Positions 22,983 to 33,682 of a DNA stretch of 48,754 nt are shown piece by piece; position 1 is the first letter of the stretch; each line of letters opens with the position of its first letter. The stretch lies in assembly GCF_001270965.1 (NCBI RefSeq), contig NZ_LGIA01000006.1, positions 1-48,754 on the forward strand, written 5' to 3'. Origin of the DNA: Sunxiuqinia dokdonensis (GTDB lineage: Bacteria; Bacteroidota; Bacteroidia; Bacteroidales; Prolixibacteraceae). The translations under genes and the position numbers were made by a program. The notes beneath the pieces are model-generated. The model had not been told where the DNA came from, searched no databases, and worked only from the letters and a program-made list of their open reading frames with translations.

Positions 22983-23747
22983 TTAAAAGTGCCGCACCAA
23001 AGCTGAACGCCACCAGGAATAGTATTTTCCTTCCAATTCTTTTTCTGTAGGGAACGGGTAGAAAAGGTAATGTTTTTGATCGCCTACAAAAAAGCCGGTT
23101 TTAATGGTCCGGTAAGGAATGTCGTCGCGCAAAAACCGCAGAACGGTTTTGGTCTGGCGAGCGGGCGACTCCTTCAAGCGTTTTATGCAATCACGCAGAT
23201 GATCGGGGTTGGGATACGGCAAATCGCTCAATGGCGCATCCGGATTATTTACCAGTTCATTCAACTTCAAATCGACCAGAAACACTTTGGGTGCTGAAAC
23301 CGGCTGGCTCAAATCTGTCAGCCGCCGAATAAAATCAACAGGCGATAATTTACTGGCCACGCGTGTGGTTATGGGGATCAGTTGCTGGTACAAATGAATT
23401 TCATTAGCTGTTTTCGGAATAAAGTCATGAGGCGCAATTTCCAACACTTTCCCGTCGTCGGTCACCAGGTAAAGATTTTTCAGGGCCTTTAGCGGTATGC
23501 GCTCAAAACACCGGTAAATGGAAAGAAACACCGAACGCTTCGGCTCACCATCATCATACGGCTTCATTTTCAGATTGATATAATCCTGGTGCAAGTTGGT
23601 TTGATCAGGGTCAAATTCGAAGAATACCGCCTGCCCATGAATCTGCTTCTTCGTGCCTACCGAAAGGTAATTCCCAAAGTCAAGCGGCTTTAAATGAGAA
23701 ACAATAATAGATTCGGGGGTGGCAACCAAATAAAAATACTTCTTCAT
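22983..23747 (-). CDS. Conserved hypothetical protein
   Basis: 254 residues, no signal peptide. It begins M-K-K-Y-F-Y-L-V-A-T-P-E-S-I-I-V-S-H-L-K-P and has a beta-rich first half (F-E-F-D-P-D, V-F-L-S-I-Y-R-C-F-E-R-I-P) and a helical second half (H-L-R-D-C-I-K-R-L-K). I do not recognise a family. It is a single gene between the tRNA-Asn region and the RND exporter, with its own terminator. Cytoplasmic by appearance. Confidence 0.7.
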   Translation of the reverse strand: MKKYFYLVATPESIIVSHLKPLDFGNYLSVGTKKQIHGQAVFFEFDPDQTNLHQDYINLKMKPYDDGEPKRSVFLSIYRCFERIPLKALKNLYLVTDDGKVLEIAPHDFIPKTANEIHLYQQLIPITTRVASKLSPVDFIRRLTDLSQPVSAPKVFLVDLKLNELVNNPDAPLSDLPYPNPDHLRDCIKRLKESPARQTKTVLRFLRDDIPYRTIKTGFFVGDQKHYLFYPFPTEKELEGKYYSWWRSALVRHF

Positions 23748-23997
23748 AGCTTCCTGATTTACTGGTATTTTACATGACTTTTGCCTGCGACATTTCCATC
23801 ACCGCGTTAAACGCTGGCGAAGCAAGATTGCAACGATTGTAAAAAGACACTTATCGAAATTAATTCATCAATACTAATTTGCCAGAAAGCCAGGCGAAAC
23901 ATAAAAAGCTCAACAATCAAAAAACCCTCATTCACGTTACTTTCGTAATCCCGTTTTATTAGCTATTTTCGCCATCATTTTTATACGAGATTTTATT

Positions 23998-26412
23998 ATG
24001 TGGGTTTGGCTCTCCGGAATTATACTAAGAAACAGGCGGTTACTTCTTTCAATTTTAGGACTGGTGACTATTTTTATGGCCTATCAGGCCACTCAAGTTG
24101 AAATGTCGTATGAGTCGGCACAACTCCTGCCCAAAAAAGACAGTGCATACGTTGATTATCAACAATTCCGGGAACTTTTTGGCGAAGAAGGAAACTTGAT
24201 TGTGGTTGGCGTGCAGGATGCGGATTTTTTCAAGCTCGATCATTTTGAAGACTGGCACCGCCTGGTTGAAAACCTCGACCAAATTGACGGCGTTGAAAAC
24301 CTGCTCTCCGTGTCGAACGCATACAACCTAAAAAAGAATCAGGAAAAACGACAATTCGAGATTGAAGAGATCTTCCCCGACAAAATAGACTCGCAAGAGC
24401 AACTCGACAGCCTGGCTTCGGTTTTTCACGGTTTACCGTTTTACCGAGGGCTGCTTTACAACCAGGAATCGGACTTTTACTTGCTGGCCATCACGGTCAA
24501 CAAAGATAAAATGAAGTCGAAAGAGCGCGAAAAACTCGTGCTCGCCATCAAAAAAACCTGCGAGACCTTTTCCGAAGAAACTGGCTTAGACCTGCATTAT
24601 TCAGGCCTTCCCTACATCAAAGTCATCAACTCGATCAAAATAAAAAAAGAAATTTACCTGTTCAGCGGACTGGCCTTATTGCTGTGCGTCATCACACTTT
24701 TCATCTTTTTCCGCTCATTCAAAGCGGTTCTTTTCCCTATTCTGATTGTCATCTCGGGGGTACTGTGGGCCATGGGGACCATGTCGCTTTTTGGTTTTAA
24801 AATCACCTTGCTTACGGGGATGATTCCATCGCTGCTGATTGTGATTGGTATCCCCAACAGCATCTACATGCTGAACAAGTATCATCATGAATTTCGAAGT
24901 CATGGCAACAACATCAAGGCCCTGCAACGCGTGATCATCAAAATTGGAAACGCCACTTTTCTGACCAACCTGACCACCGCATCGGGATTTGCCACTTTTG
25001 TGATTACCAACAGTGAAGTGTTGCGACAGTTCGGGGTGGTGGCCGCCTTAAATATCCTGACACTTTTTGTCCTGTCGCTTTTGCTCATCCCCATCCTGTT
25101 TAGTTTCTCCAAGCCTCCTGGCCGGCGACATATGAAGCATTTGGAAAGCCGGGTTTTTAAAACAATCGTCAAGCGACTCGAAACCATTTCGCAAAACCAT
25201 CGCAAACTGGTTTATTTCTCTACCATCGGCGTTTTACTACTGGGGTTTTATGGTATTTCTCTGATCAAAAGCTCCGGCTTTATGGTCGATGACATTCCTG
25301 AAAGCGACATCATCTACAAAGATTTAAAATATTTTGAAGAACAGATTGATGGACTGATGCCGCTGGAAATTATTATCGATACCAAACGTCAGAATGGCGT
25401 CATGAATCTAAGTAATTTTCAGCGGATTGAACGGCTCGAAAAACAGCTGGAAGACTACGATGAGCTGTCCTCTTCCATGTCGCTGCTCAATATTCTGAAA
25501 TTTTCGAAGCAGGCATTTTACAACGGAAACGAACGTTATTACAGCCTGCCAAACAACCAGGAAAAAAACTTCATCCTGGCTTATGCCTCCGAGAGCGAAG
25601 AGGATGAAGCCGCCGGGGTGAGCGCTTTACACTCGTTTTTGGATAGCTCGAAACAAGTGACGCGGATCAGCATTCGCATGCACGATGTGGGAACCAAGCG
25701 CATGGAAGAACTGTACACGGAGTTTAAACAGGAAGTCGACTCGGTTTTTCCGCCCGACAAATTTGACGTGACCATCACTGGCTCCAGCGTGACTTTTTTC
25801 AGAGGAACCCAATACCTGGTAAAAAACCTGTTCAGCAGTCTGACACTGGCTATTTTCCTGATCTCGACATTTATGGCCATCATGTTTTTCTCGTGGCGAA
25901 TGGTGCTCATGTCACTCATTCCCAATATTATTCCACTCATTTTCACCGCTGCCATCATGGGCTTTACCGGAATCCCGATCAAAGCATCCACCATACTGGT
26001 TTTTAGTATTGCCTTTGGAATTTCGGTCGACAACACCATTCACTTTCTGGCCAAGTACCGCCAGGAACTAACGGCCACAGGCTGGAATATTCAGCAATCG
26101 GTTAAGCGCGCGCTTCGCGAAACCGGCGTCAGCATGATGTACACCTTTGTGGTGCTTTTCTTCGGATTTGGCGTTTACAGCGTGTCGCAATTTGGCGGAA
26201 CGGCGGCACTGGGCGTGCTGGTTTCCTTAACCCTATTTGTGGCCATCACGTCGAACCTCATCCTGTTACCCTCGCTTCTGGCCGGGCTTGAAAAATACAC
26301 CACCACCAAGTCGTTCCACGAGCCCTTGCTTCAAATCTACGACGAAGAGGAAGATATTGAACTGGATGATCTTGAAATTGAAAGGACACAAAATGAAGAA
26401 AAAGACGCATGA
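23998..26412 (+). CDS. MMPL/RND-superfamily exporter
   Basis: 804 residues with the RND duplication. A first membrane helix at about 8-27 is followed by a periplasmic loop (30-215), a five- to six-helix block with a sterol-sensing-type region (220-375), a second single helix near 400, a second loop (425-610) and a last helix block (620-770). Polar residues in helix 4 blocks (G-I-P-N-S-I-Y and F-G-I-S-V-D-N-T-I-H) fit the proton relay region of MMPL proteins. The family moves lipids or hydrophobic compounds across the inner membrane. The stop overlaps the polyprenyl synthase start by four bases, suggesting an isoprenoid-linked cargo (inference). A gene-free stretch (23748-23997) precedes it. 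Confidence 0.88.
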   Translation: MWVWLSGIILRNRRLLLSILGLVTIFMAYQATQVEMSYESAQLLPKKDSAYVDYQQFRELFGEEGNLIVVGVQDADFFKLDHFEDWHRLVENLDQIDGVENLLSVSNAYNLKKNQEKRQFEIEEIFPDKIDSQEQLDSLASVFHGLPFYRGLLYNQESDFYLLAITVNKDKMKSKEREKLVLAIKKTCETFSEETGLDLHYSGLPYIKVINSIKIKKEIYLFSGLALLLCVITLFIFFRSFKAVLFPILIVISGVLWAMGTMSLFGFKITLLTGMIPSLLIVIGIPNSIYMLNKYHHEFRSHGNNIKALQRVIIKIGNATFLTNLTTASGFATFVITNSEVLRQFGVVAALNILTLFVLSLLLIPILFSFSKPPGRRHMKHLESRVFKTIVKRLETISQNHRKLVYFSTIGVLLLGFYGISLIKSSGFMVDDIPESDIIYKDLKYFEEQIDGLMPLEIIIDTKRQNGVMNLSNFQRIERLEKQLEDYDELSSSMSLLNILKFSKQAFYNGNERYYSLPNNQEKNFILAYASESEEDEAAGVSALHSFLDSSKQVTRISIRMHDVGTKRMEELYTEFKQEVDSVFPPDKFDVTITGSSVTFFRGTQYLVKNLFSSLTLAIFLISTFMAIMFFSWRMVLMSLIPNIIPLIFTAAIMGFTGIPIKASTILVFSIAFGISVDNTIHFLAKYRQELTATGWNIQQSVKRALRETGVSMMYTFVVLFFGFGVYSVSQFGGTAALGVLVSLTLFVAITSNLILLPSLLAGLEKYTTTKSFHEPLLQIYDEEEDIELDDLEIERTQNEEKDA

Positions 26413-27401
26413 AACAACCGCATTCCATTGAATACCTGCAACAATTAGTTATTGACCGCCTCAAAGAGAAGGCAGGAAAAATCGGGCAAACCCGGCCGGT
26501 TAATTTATACCAACCCATTGAGTACACCCTCAACATGGGAGGAAAACGCCTGCGCCCCGTGATGTTGCTCATGGCCTGTGACCTGTTTGGCGGGAAGGTT
26601 CCGCAAGCCTTGAATGCGGCCATTGCCGTTGAGATCTTCCATAATTTCACCTTGCTGCACGACGACATTATGGATCATGCTGATATTCGGAGAAACCAGC
26701 CTGCGGTGCATAAAAAGTACAATGAAAATGTGGCCATTCTGTCGGGCGATGCCATGTCGATTATGGCTTACCAATTTCTATTGAAAACAGAAAGTCCGGC
26801 GATTCAAAAAGTCACCCAACTGTTCTCAAAAACTGCCATGGAAGTTTGCGAAGGCCAGCAATACGATATGGATTTTGAAAATCAAACCAGCGTGAACATT
26901 GACGACTACCTGGAGATGATTCGCCTGAAAACAGCCGTATTAATTGCCGGAAGCTTCAAAATGGGTGCCCAACTGGCCCTGGCAACCGATGCCGATGCTG
27001 ACCGGATTTACCGATTCGGAATCAATTTAGGATTAGCTTTCCAACTCCAGGATGATTTGCTCGATGTTTTTGCTGAACAGGAAAAGTTTGGAAAAAAAAC
27101 CGGTGGCGACATTCTGGCCAATAAAAAAACCTTTTTGCTTTTGAAAGCTTTGGAGCTGGCCAAGCCGGAGCAGAAAGAGCGTTTAAATCATTGGCTCACA
27201 AAAAAAGACTTTGACCCGCTGGAGAAAATAGCCGCCGTAAAACAAATCTACACCGATTTGAATCTGAAGAAAATCAGCCAACAAAAATCGGACGATTATT
27301 ACCTGGCAGCGCTGAACGAACTGCAAGCCATTGAGCTTGAAAGCGATCGGAAAAAACCCCTGATTTTACTGGCTAAAACCATCATGAAACGTGAACATTA
27401 A
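26409..27401 (+). CDS. Polyprenyl (isoprenyl) diphosphate synthase
   Basis: 330 residues. Both Asp-rich motifs are present: L-L-H-D-D-I-M-D with Asp85, Asp86 and Asp89, and F-Q-L-Q-D-D-L-L-D-V near 215. Also G-G-K-R-L-R-P near 44-50 and the R-R-N-Q-P segment. It condenses IPP onto allylic diphosphates in the cytosol; product chain length (farnesyl, geranylgeranyl or longer for quinones) is not readable with confidence. Its substrate comes from the MEP pathway to which dxr (3513-4685) belongs. Translationally coupled to the exporter gene through ATGA. Confidence 0.93.
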   Translation: MKQPHSIEYLQQLVIDRLKEKAGKIGQTRPVNLYQPIEYTLNMGGKRLRPVMLLMACDLFGGKVPQALNAAIAVEIFHNFTLLHDDIMDHADIRRNQPAVHKKYNENVAILSGDAMSIMAYQFLLKTESPAIQKVTQLFSKTAMEVCEGQQYDMDFENQTSVNIDDYLEMIRLKTAVLIAGSFKMGAQLALATDADADRIYRFGINLGLAFQLQDDLLDVFAEQEKFGKKTGGDILANKKTFLLLKALELAKPEQKERLNHWLTKKDFDPLEKIAAVKQIYTDLNLKKISQQKSDDYYLAALNELQAIELESDRKKPLILLAKTIMKREH

Positions 27402-27455
27402 ACTAGTAAAAACGTTTGCTATTCGTGTAAAAACAACAGACAATATAAAACCCAT

Positions 27456-27463
27456 TAAATTTG
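27456..27463 (+). promoter_or_regulatory. -7 element of atpDC
   Basis: TAAATTTG matches TAnnTTTG, 54 bases before the atpD ATG. The leader contains the hairpin AGCCGG (27472-27477) / CCGGCT (27490-27495), which could affect translation or stability. Confidence 0.55.
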
Positions 27464-27472
27464 TTCAATTAA

Positions 27473-29032
<1,560 letters not shown>

Positions 29033-29045
29033 AAAACTTAGAACT

Positions 29046-29288
29046 ATGTTTCTTGAAATTATAACACCATCAAAGAAAGTGTTTGCCGGCGAAGTTACCC
29101 TGGTACAACTGCCGGGAACCAAAGGCTCATTTGCCGTTCTAAAAAACCATGCCCCGCTGATTTCAACCTTGGAAGCAGGTAAAATTAAAGTGGTGGAGAA
29201 AGGTGACCAGATCAGCTTTTTTGATATTGATGGCGGCGTTGCTGAGGTGAAGCACAACAAAATTATCGTGCTAACCGAATCGGCCTAA
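29046..29288 (+). CDS. atpC: F1Fo ATP synthase epsilon subunit (short form)
   Basis: 80 residues, only the N-terminal beta-sandwich (L-E-I-I-T-P-S-K-K-V-F-A-G-E-V, L-P-G-T-K-G-S-F-A-V-L-K-N-H-A-P-L). The C-terminal helical hairpin that lets epsilon inhibit the enzyme in E. coli is absent, which is normal for Bacteroidota. It follows atpD after 13 bases and is closed by a strong hairpin. Confidence 0.93.
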   Translation: MFLEIITPSKKVFAGEVTLVQLPGTKGSFAVLKNHAPLISTLEAGKIKVVEKGDQISFFDIDGGVAEVKHNKIIVLTESA

Positions 29289-29310
29289 AAAAATAAGCAT
29301 GAACAATTGG

Positions 29311-29344
29311 AATACCCTGAAAGATGAATATCTTTCAGGGTATT
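29311..29344 (+). terminator. Terminator of atpDC
   Basis: AATACCCTGAAAGAT and its complement form 15 perfect pairs around a 4-base loop, followed by ATTTTA. An ATG at 29324, in frame with the next gene, lies at the top of this stem. Confidence 0.85.
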
Positions 29345-29353
29345 ATTTTACCA

Positions 29354-30337
29354 TTGAAAACCAAAATATTAGTCATACGGTTTAGTTCCATCGGCGATAT
29401 CGTATTAACCAGCCCGGTGATTCGTTGCTTGAAAAAGCAGCTACATCAAGCTGAAATTCATTTTCTGACCAAAGAAAAGCACGAAAACCTGCTGCGGGCC
29501 AATCCTTATATTGATCGGATCCATTTGCTAAGTTCGAATCTGACCGAGCTGGTGCAGCAACTTCAAAAAGAAGAGTTCGATTACATTGTTGATCTCCACC
29601 ACAACCTGCGCAGCCAGTTCATTAAGCGAAACCTCCGGAAGAAATCCTTCACCCTGAAAAAACTGAACATTAAGAAATGGCTGCTGGTCTCCTTCAAAAT
29701 CAATATTCTTCCAAAAATTCACATTGTCGACCGGATGATGCACGCCGTGGCTCCGCTTGGGATTAAAGACGATGGCCACGGGCTGGACTATTTCATTCCC
29801 GAAGGAGAAAGCTTTAGCCAGGAAAACCTACCCGAAGAATATAAAAAAGGCTACGTCGCAGTGGTTCTGTCGGGCACCTACTACACCAAAAGGCTACCGG
29901 CCAGAAAGCAGGTGGAATTTCTCAACCGGCTCACCGTCCCCTGCATTTTAATCGGTGGAAAAAGTGAAGTGAAATTGGCCCGGGAAATTGAACAACAGGC
30001 CAAAGGAAAAATCCTGAACCTGTGTCATCAACTGAGCATTAACCAATCGGCTTCCCTGGTAAAAACTGCCCGGGTGGTGGTTTCGAACGACACCGGCCTG
30101 ATGCACATCGCTGCGGCCTTTAAAAAGAAAATCCTGTCGGTTTGGGGAAGCACTACACCCGACCTGGGCATGACGCCATACCTGCCTCATCCGGCATCGC
30201 ACATTCAAAAGCTTGATGGCTTGAGCTGCCAGCCCTGCTCCAAGATTGGGCGGCAATACTGTCCAAAAAAACATTTCCGCTGCATGCTCGAACAGAACAC
30301 AGCGGAAATGGCCAAATGGATTGAGAAGAATTTTTAG
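29354..30337 (+). CDS. Glycosyltransferase family 9 (heptosyltransferase-like)
   Basis: 327 residues from TTG at 29354. The usual family start is M-K-x-I-L-V-I-R-F-S-S-I-G-D, and TTG gives exactly this; the ATG at 29324 lies in the atpC terminator and adds ten odd residues. Motifs: R-F-S-S-I-G-D-I-V-L-T-S-P near residue 8, a C-terminal nucleotide-sugar region with V-S-N-D-T-G-L-M-H-I-A-A near 250, and S-V-W-G. It adds a sugar to lipid A core or a related glycolipid at the inner membrane. The end overlaps the convergent C-S lyase gene by four bases. Confidence 0.88.
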   Translation: MKTKILVIRFSSIGDIVLTSPVIRCLKKQLHQAEIHFLTKEKHENLLRANPYIDRIHLLSSNLTELVQQLQKEEFDYIVDLHHNLRSQFIKRNLRKKSFTLKKLNIKKWLLVSFKINILPKIHIVDRMMHAVAPLGIKDDGHGLDYFIPEGESFSQENLPEEYKKGYVAVVLSGTYYTKRLPARKQVEFLNRLTVPCILIGGKSEVKLAREIEQQAKGKILNLCHQLSINQSASLVKTARVVVSNDTGLMHIAAAFKKKILSVWGSTTPDLGMTPYLPHPASHIQKLDGLSCQPCSKIGRQYCPKKHFRCMLEQNTAEMAKWIEKNF

Positions 30338-31500
30338 GCGAAAGCTTCCTTCATCCGAATTAAAGCCTGCTCCAGTGTGGCTTTCGGACAACCAATATTG
30401 ATGCGCATATAGCCGCTCCCCTGCTTACCAAACTGCACGCCGCGATTGAGTCCAACGCCAGCCTGAATCAGCTTGTCGTTTAATTTTTCATCGCTGAGAT
30501 TGAAGGCCGAGAAATCAAGCCAGATCAAATAAGTGGCTTCCGGCTTCATCGGCACCACCTGTGGCAGGTGTTCCTTCAGAAAAGATTCCAAAAATCGGTA
30601 GTTCTCCTGCAAGTAGTCCATCATCTGATCGACCCAGGCGCCTCCTTCGCGGTAGGCGGTTTCCAGTGCCAGCGAACCAAAGATATTGCCCATATGCAGG
30701 TGTGGCACTTTCAAGGTGCGTTCGTAGCGCACAAACAATTTTTTATTCGGAATGACCACAAACGAGGTGGTTAAACCGGCAATATTGAAAGTTTTACTTC
30801 CGGCCATGCATACCACGCAGTTGTTGGCAATTTCTTCGGAAAGGGTGGGCAGCGGAATGTGTCGATGCCCATTAAAAACCAGATCCGAGTGAATTTCGTC
30901 GGAAACAATCAATACCTCATTTTCGAGACAAATGGTTGCCAGCGCTTCCAGCTCCGCTTTCGTCCAAACCATGCCACCGGGATTTTGCGGGTTGCACAGC
31001 AGCAGCATCTTGGTTTTGGGCGTGATTTTACTTTTCAGATCCTCCAGATCAAACGTATAACGGCCATCTACAAGTTTCAGCGGATTTTCAACCATTTGGC
31101 GGCCGGTGCCTTTCACCGAATCGAAAAACGGAAAGTACACCGGAGGCTGCACAATCACCTCGTCGCCCGGCTTCGAATAGGTATCAATGGCCAAAGTGAG
31201 TCCGGCCACCACACCCGGGCTAAACGAAATCCACTCCTTTTCGATTTTCCAACCGTGACGTTGATCCAGCCAGCTGACAATAGCATCAGCGTACGAATCT
31301 CCGCGAAAGGTGTAGCCCAGCACTTCATGCTCCAGCCGTTGCTTTAAGGCCCGAATGATAAAATCGGGCGTTTTAAAATCCATATCGGCCACCCACAGCG
31401 GCAACAGGTCTCCCGTACCGAAAAACTGTTCGCGGGCATCGTATTTAATACTGTTGGTGTTGGTCCGGTCAACCAACTCGTCAAAATTATAATTCTTCAT
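30334..31500 (-). CDS. MalY/PatB-type PLP-dependent C-S lyase
   Basis: 388 residues, fold-type I aminotransferase. It starts with N-F-D-E-L-V-D-R-T-N-T-N-S-I-K-Y-D, typical of PatB/MalY. The pyridoxal Lys is in A-G-S-K-T-F-N-I-A-G-L, with N-P-Q-N-P-G-G and S-D-E-I-H-S-D-L upstream. The family cleaves cystathionine and other S-cysteine conjugates. It is read leftward and meets the GT9 gene end to end with a 4-base overlap. Confidence 0.9.
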   Translation of the reverse strand: MKNYNFDELVDRTNTNSIKYDAREQFFGTGDLLPLWVADMDFKTPDFIIRALKQRLEHEVLGYTFRGDSYADAIVSWLDQRHGWKIEKEWISFSPGVVAGLTLAIDTYSKPGDEVIVQPPVYFPFFDSVKGTGRQMVENPLKLVDGRYTFDLEDLKSKITPKTKMLLLCNPQNPGGMVWTKAELEALATICLENEVLIVSDEIHSDLVFNGHRHIPLPTLSEEIANNCVVCMAGSKTFNIAGLTTSFVVIPNKKLFVRYERTLKVPHLHMGNIFGSLALETAYREGGAWVDQMMDYLQENYRFLESFLKEHLPQVVPMKPEATYLIWLDFSAFNLSDEKLNDKLIQAGVGLNRGVQFGKQGSGYMRINIGCPKATLEQALIRMKEAFA

Positions 31501-31607
31501 GCGTTGTTATTTCCAATTTGTCTTGATCAAAATTCGCTTCTTTACCAAAGGAAAATCTCCCGACTTTTCGGTAAACAATCTTCACAGGTAGTAAGACAAA
31601 AGCGGGC

Positions 31608-32297
31608 TTAAAGTTCAATTTTTTTCAGAAAATACAAATCCTTTTCTCGTTCAACTTTCAATACAAAGTTAAAACGGTTGAGATCGAGGCAAAGATCGAA
31701 ATCGGCTGAGGGTGCCCACAGCTGCTTTTCGGGCGAAAAAAAACGGGCTCCTGCACCATGCCTCAGCTTGTCGACCATGGCCGGAAAATCAACCGGCTGC
31801 CCTTCCAGCTTCGCTTTCAGGTATTCGGCCAAAAAAGTGTCCTCGTCGGTTGGGTACTGGCAAGCATAGCCCATACAAACCAGCGATAGTTTCTCCGGAT
31901 TCTGGCGCTTCACGTAGTCGATAATGGCTCCTGCATTTACAAAGCTTCCGGTGATGATCTCATCGGCATGGGTGGCATTAACAATTCCTTGGGTGCCGCT
32001 GCTGGTGGTGTGCACCATGGTTTTTCCGGCGAGTTGACCGGTGAGTAGCTGCGAAGGCGAATTCCCAAAATCGAAGCCTTCGGGCTTTTGCTCGTTACGC
32101 TCGCCCACCAGCAGGTATTCCGGGTTTTGTTGTTTCAGCTGGTAAGCCAGCTCGATTTGTCCGACCGGATAAATACGCCGGACACCGCCATCGAAAGCGT
32201 AACAGGCCACCGAAAAAGCACGGAACACATCGATGATTACGGTCAACCCTTCCGCCTGCCGGGCTCCATCGAGCAATTGAAGTATTTTTATATCCAT
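31608..32297 (-). CDS. comB: 2-phosphosulfolactate phosphatase family protein (ComB)
   Basis: 229 residues with the ComB features: T-V-I-I-D-V-F-R-A-F-S-V-A near residue 20, V-G-E-R-N-E-Q-K-P-E-G-F-D-F-G-N-S-P near 62, and T-T-S-S-G-T-Q-G-I-V near 95. In archaea it makes sulfolactate for coenzyme M; in bacteria the substrate can differ. It is a single gene with Mg-dependent phosphatase-type active site (family knowledge). No sulfolactate pathway partners are nearby, so the substrate stays open. Confidence 0.88.
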   Translation of the reverse strand: MDIKILQLLDGARQAEGLTVIIDVFRAFSVACYAFDGGVRRIYPVGQIELAYQLKQQNPEYLLVGERNEQKPEGFDFGNSPSQLLTGQLAGKTMVHTTSSGTQGIVNATHADEIITGSFVNAGAIIDYVKRQNPEKLSLVCMGYACQYPTDEDTFLAEYLKAKLEGQPVDFPAMVDKLRHGAGARFFSPEKQLWAPSADFDLCLDLNRFNFVLKVEREKDLYFLKKIEL

Positions 32298-32490
32298 TTT
32301 CTTGAAGATGATTTAATATTAACAAAACCAGATGGCACTATTTTTGTTTCATGAATCGTTTTCTCCCAAACCCCCTGCAAAAACTACTGTTCGAGACTTT
32401 CTTTCCTCCATCAATTCTCTCTATCGATCTCGAAACATAAACTTAACCCACCATTAACGTATGTTTTATAACACATGCTGTAAAACATGT

Positions 32491-32498
32491 TACATTTG
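32491..32498 (+). promoter_or_regulatory. -7 element of the secreted-protein gene
   Basis: TACATTTG matches TAnnTTTG, 40 bases before the ATG at 32538. ACATG and CATGT flank the sequence just before it as a loose inverted repeat (32473-32490). Confidence 0.55.
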
Positions 32499-32537
32499 TT
32501 CTGTGATTCAATAGTGAACTTTTAAAAATTCAAAACT

Positions 32538-33128
32538 ATGAAAACATTTAGAACAATTAGCATGATGCTTGCTTTAACAGTTATTGCAAACATCGCCCTG
32601 GCAACGGGAAACTTGCGTGTGAACATTCTGCCGCTGAATGCAGAACGTGCTGTAGTAGCCATTTCGAATGATGGGGAAACCAAATTTCAAATCAGTATTG
32701 AAGATGCATACGGCAGCGTGGTTTACTTTAAAGAGACTGAAGGAAATGTTGCTGACTACCGGAAAGTATATGACTTTTCGAAACTGGAAAACGGAAACTA
32801 CAAATTGATTGTCAGCCTTGACGGCGTGAAAGGCCAACGTGAATTCGCCATCAACAACGGATCAATCAACGTTGGAAAAGAAAAAATGCTGGCCACTCCG
32901 TTCTTTTCATACAAGGAAGACATTTTACGTGTCGCTTTCCTGAACCACGCGGGTGAAAAAACAAACTTATACATTTACAATGATGGGGAATTGGTTTACA
33001 GCAAAGCATTGGAAAATTCTTTCTCTGTAAACGAAGGACTTAATCTTTCTAAATTAGCTTCGGGAGAATACCAGGTGGTATTGGCTTCAGGAAATGAAGT
33101 TTACGACTATGCAGTCGCTGTAAAATAA
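32538..33128 (+). CDS. Secreted two-domain beta-sandwich-like protein
   Basis: 196 residues with a signal peptide ending near A-L-A-T (22). Two similar halves follow (about 24-108 and 110-196), each with a strand pair and a Y-x-x-D-G/Y-N-D-G-E turn, a K-L-E-N-G-N-Y-K-L-I-V or K-L-A-S-G-E-Y-Q-V-V-L segment at the end. This looks like two Ig-like domains, similar to small Bacteroidota secreted proteins (DUF3244-like style), but no family is certain. It has its own promoter and terminator. Confidence 0.65.
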   Translation: MKTFRTISMMLALTVIANIALATGNLRVNILPLNAERAVVAISNDGETKFQISIEDAYGSVVYFKETEGNVADYRKVYDFSKLENGNYKLIVSLDGVKGQREFAINNGSINVGKEKMLATPFFSYKEDILRVAFLNHAGEKTNLYIYNDGELVYSKALENSFSVNEGLNLSKLASGEYQVVLASGNEVYDYAVAVK

Positions 33129-33150
33129 GAAAGTCCTAAACTTTTTTTCC

Positions 33151-33183
33151 AATGCGGTTATCCAAAAGAGACCGCATTTTTTT
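33151..33183 (+). terminator. Terminator of the secreted-protein gene
   Basis: AATGCGGT pairs with ACCGCATT, followed by seven T. Confidence 0.85.
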
Positions 33184-33586
33184 GCTCCAAAACTCAATTT
33201 CATCCCTTGTTTCCTGGCTCAAAAGCTCAGCAGATCGCTCCACCCCCGAAAAACAAAACATCTTCCTGTCCGGCAACCGCCGGATCACGATCCGCCAGCG
33301 AGTTGCTGGAAGAACGATCACTGAACCTCAAGCTTTCGTGGCACCAAGCCAGACCCAAAACGATCACCTATCGTATCTTTACAGAAAAGGAATTGTTGAA
33401 AGAAATTCGCCCCGAGGAAGTTATTGGTCCGATGACTTCGAGGTATCGGATCAATAGAAGCGGCTCCTGCTCCACCCGCCGAGGGATCCCGATCCGGCAA
33501 CTGACGGACGGAATGGCCCCTGCACACTGCGACTGTAAACTGTGACTGTGACTGATCACTGGGACTGAAAACTGCGACTGAAAACT
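33184..33586. other. Gene-free stretch with imperfect inverted repeats and GACTG-rich sequence
   Basis: No credible gene. The segment 33270-33302 (with GCCGGATCACGATCC) is matched in reverse complement by 33474-33506 (GGGATCCCGATCCGGC) at about three quarters identity, bounding a 240-base piece. After that, 33510-33585 repeats GACTG and AAACTG motifs. It may be a small decayed mobile repeat or an intergenic repeat family. Confidence 0.5.
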
Positions 33587-33616
33587 AAAAAAGGGCTTCA
33601 CGCCTGTGAAACCCTT
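33587..33616 (-). terminator. Terminator of the DUF4251 gene
   Basis: AAGGGCTTCAC-GCCT-GTGAAACCCTT is a hairpin with one mismatch; on the minus strand six T follow. Confidence 0.75.
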
Positions 33617-33682
33617 CTTGGTTCAATGTAATTTTTTCTGAAATAAAAACACCAGGGAGCATGCCCAAGGCCATCTGCTTCC

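Noticed and set aside
33152-33545. Two overlapping frames of about 100 codons
   Set aside because: They cross a terminator and low-complexity repeats, have no start signal and no recognisable protein pattern.
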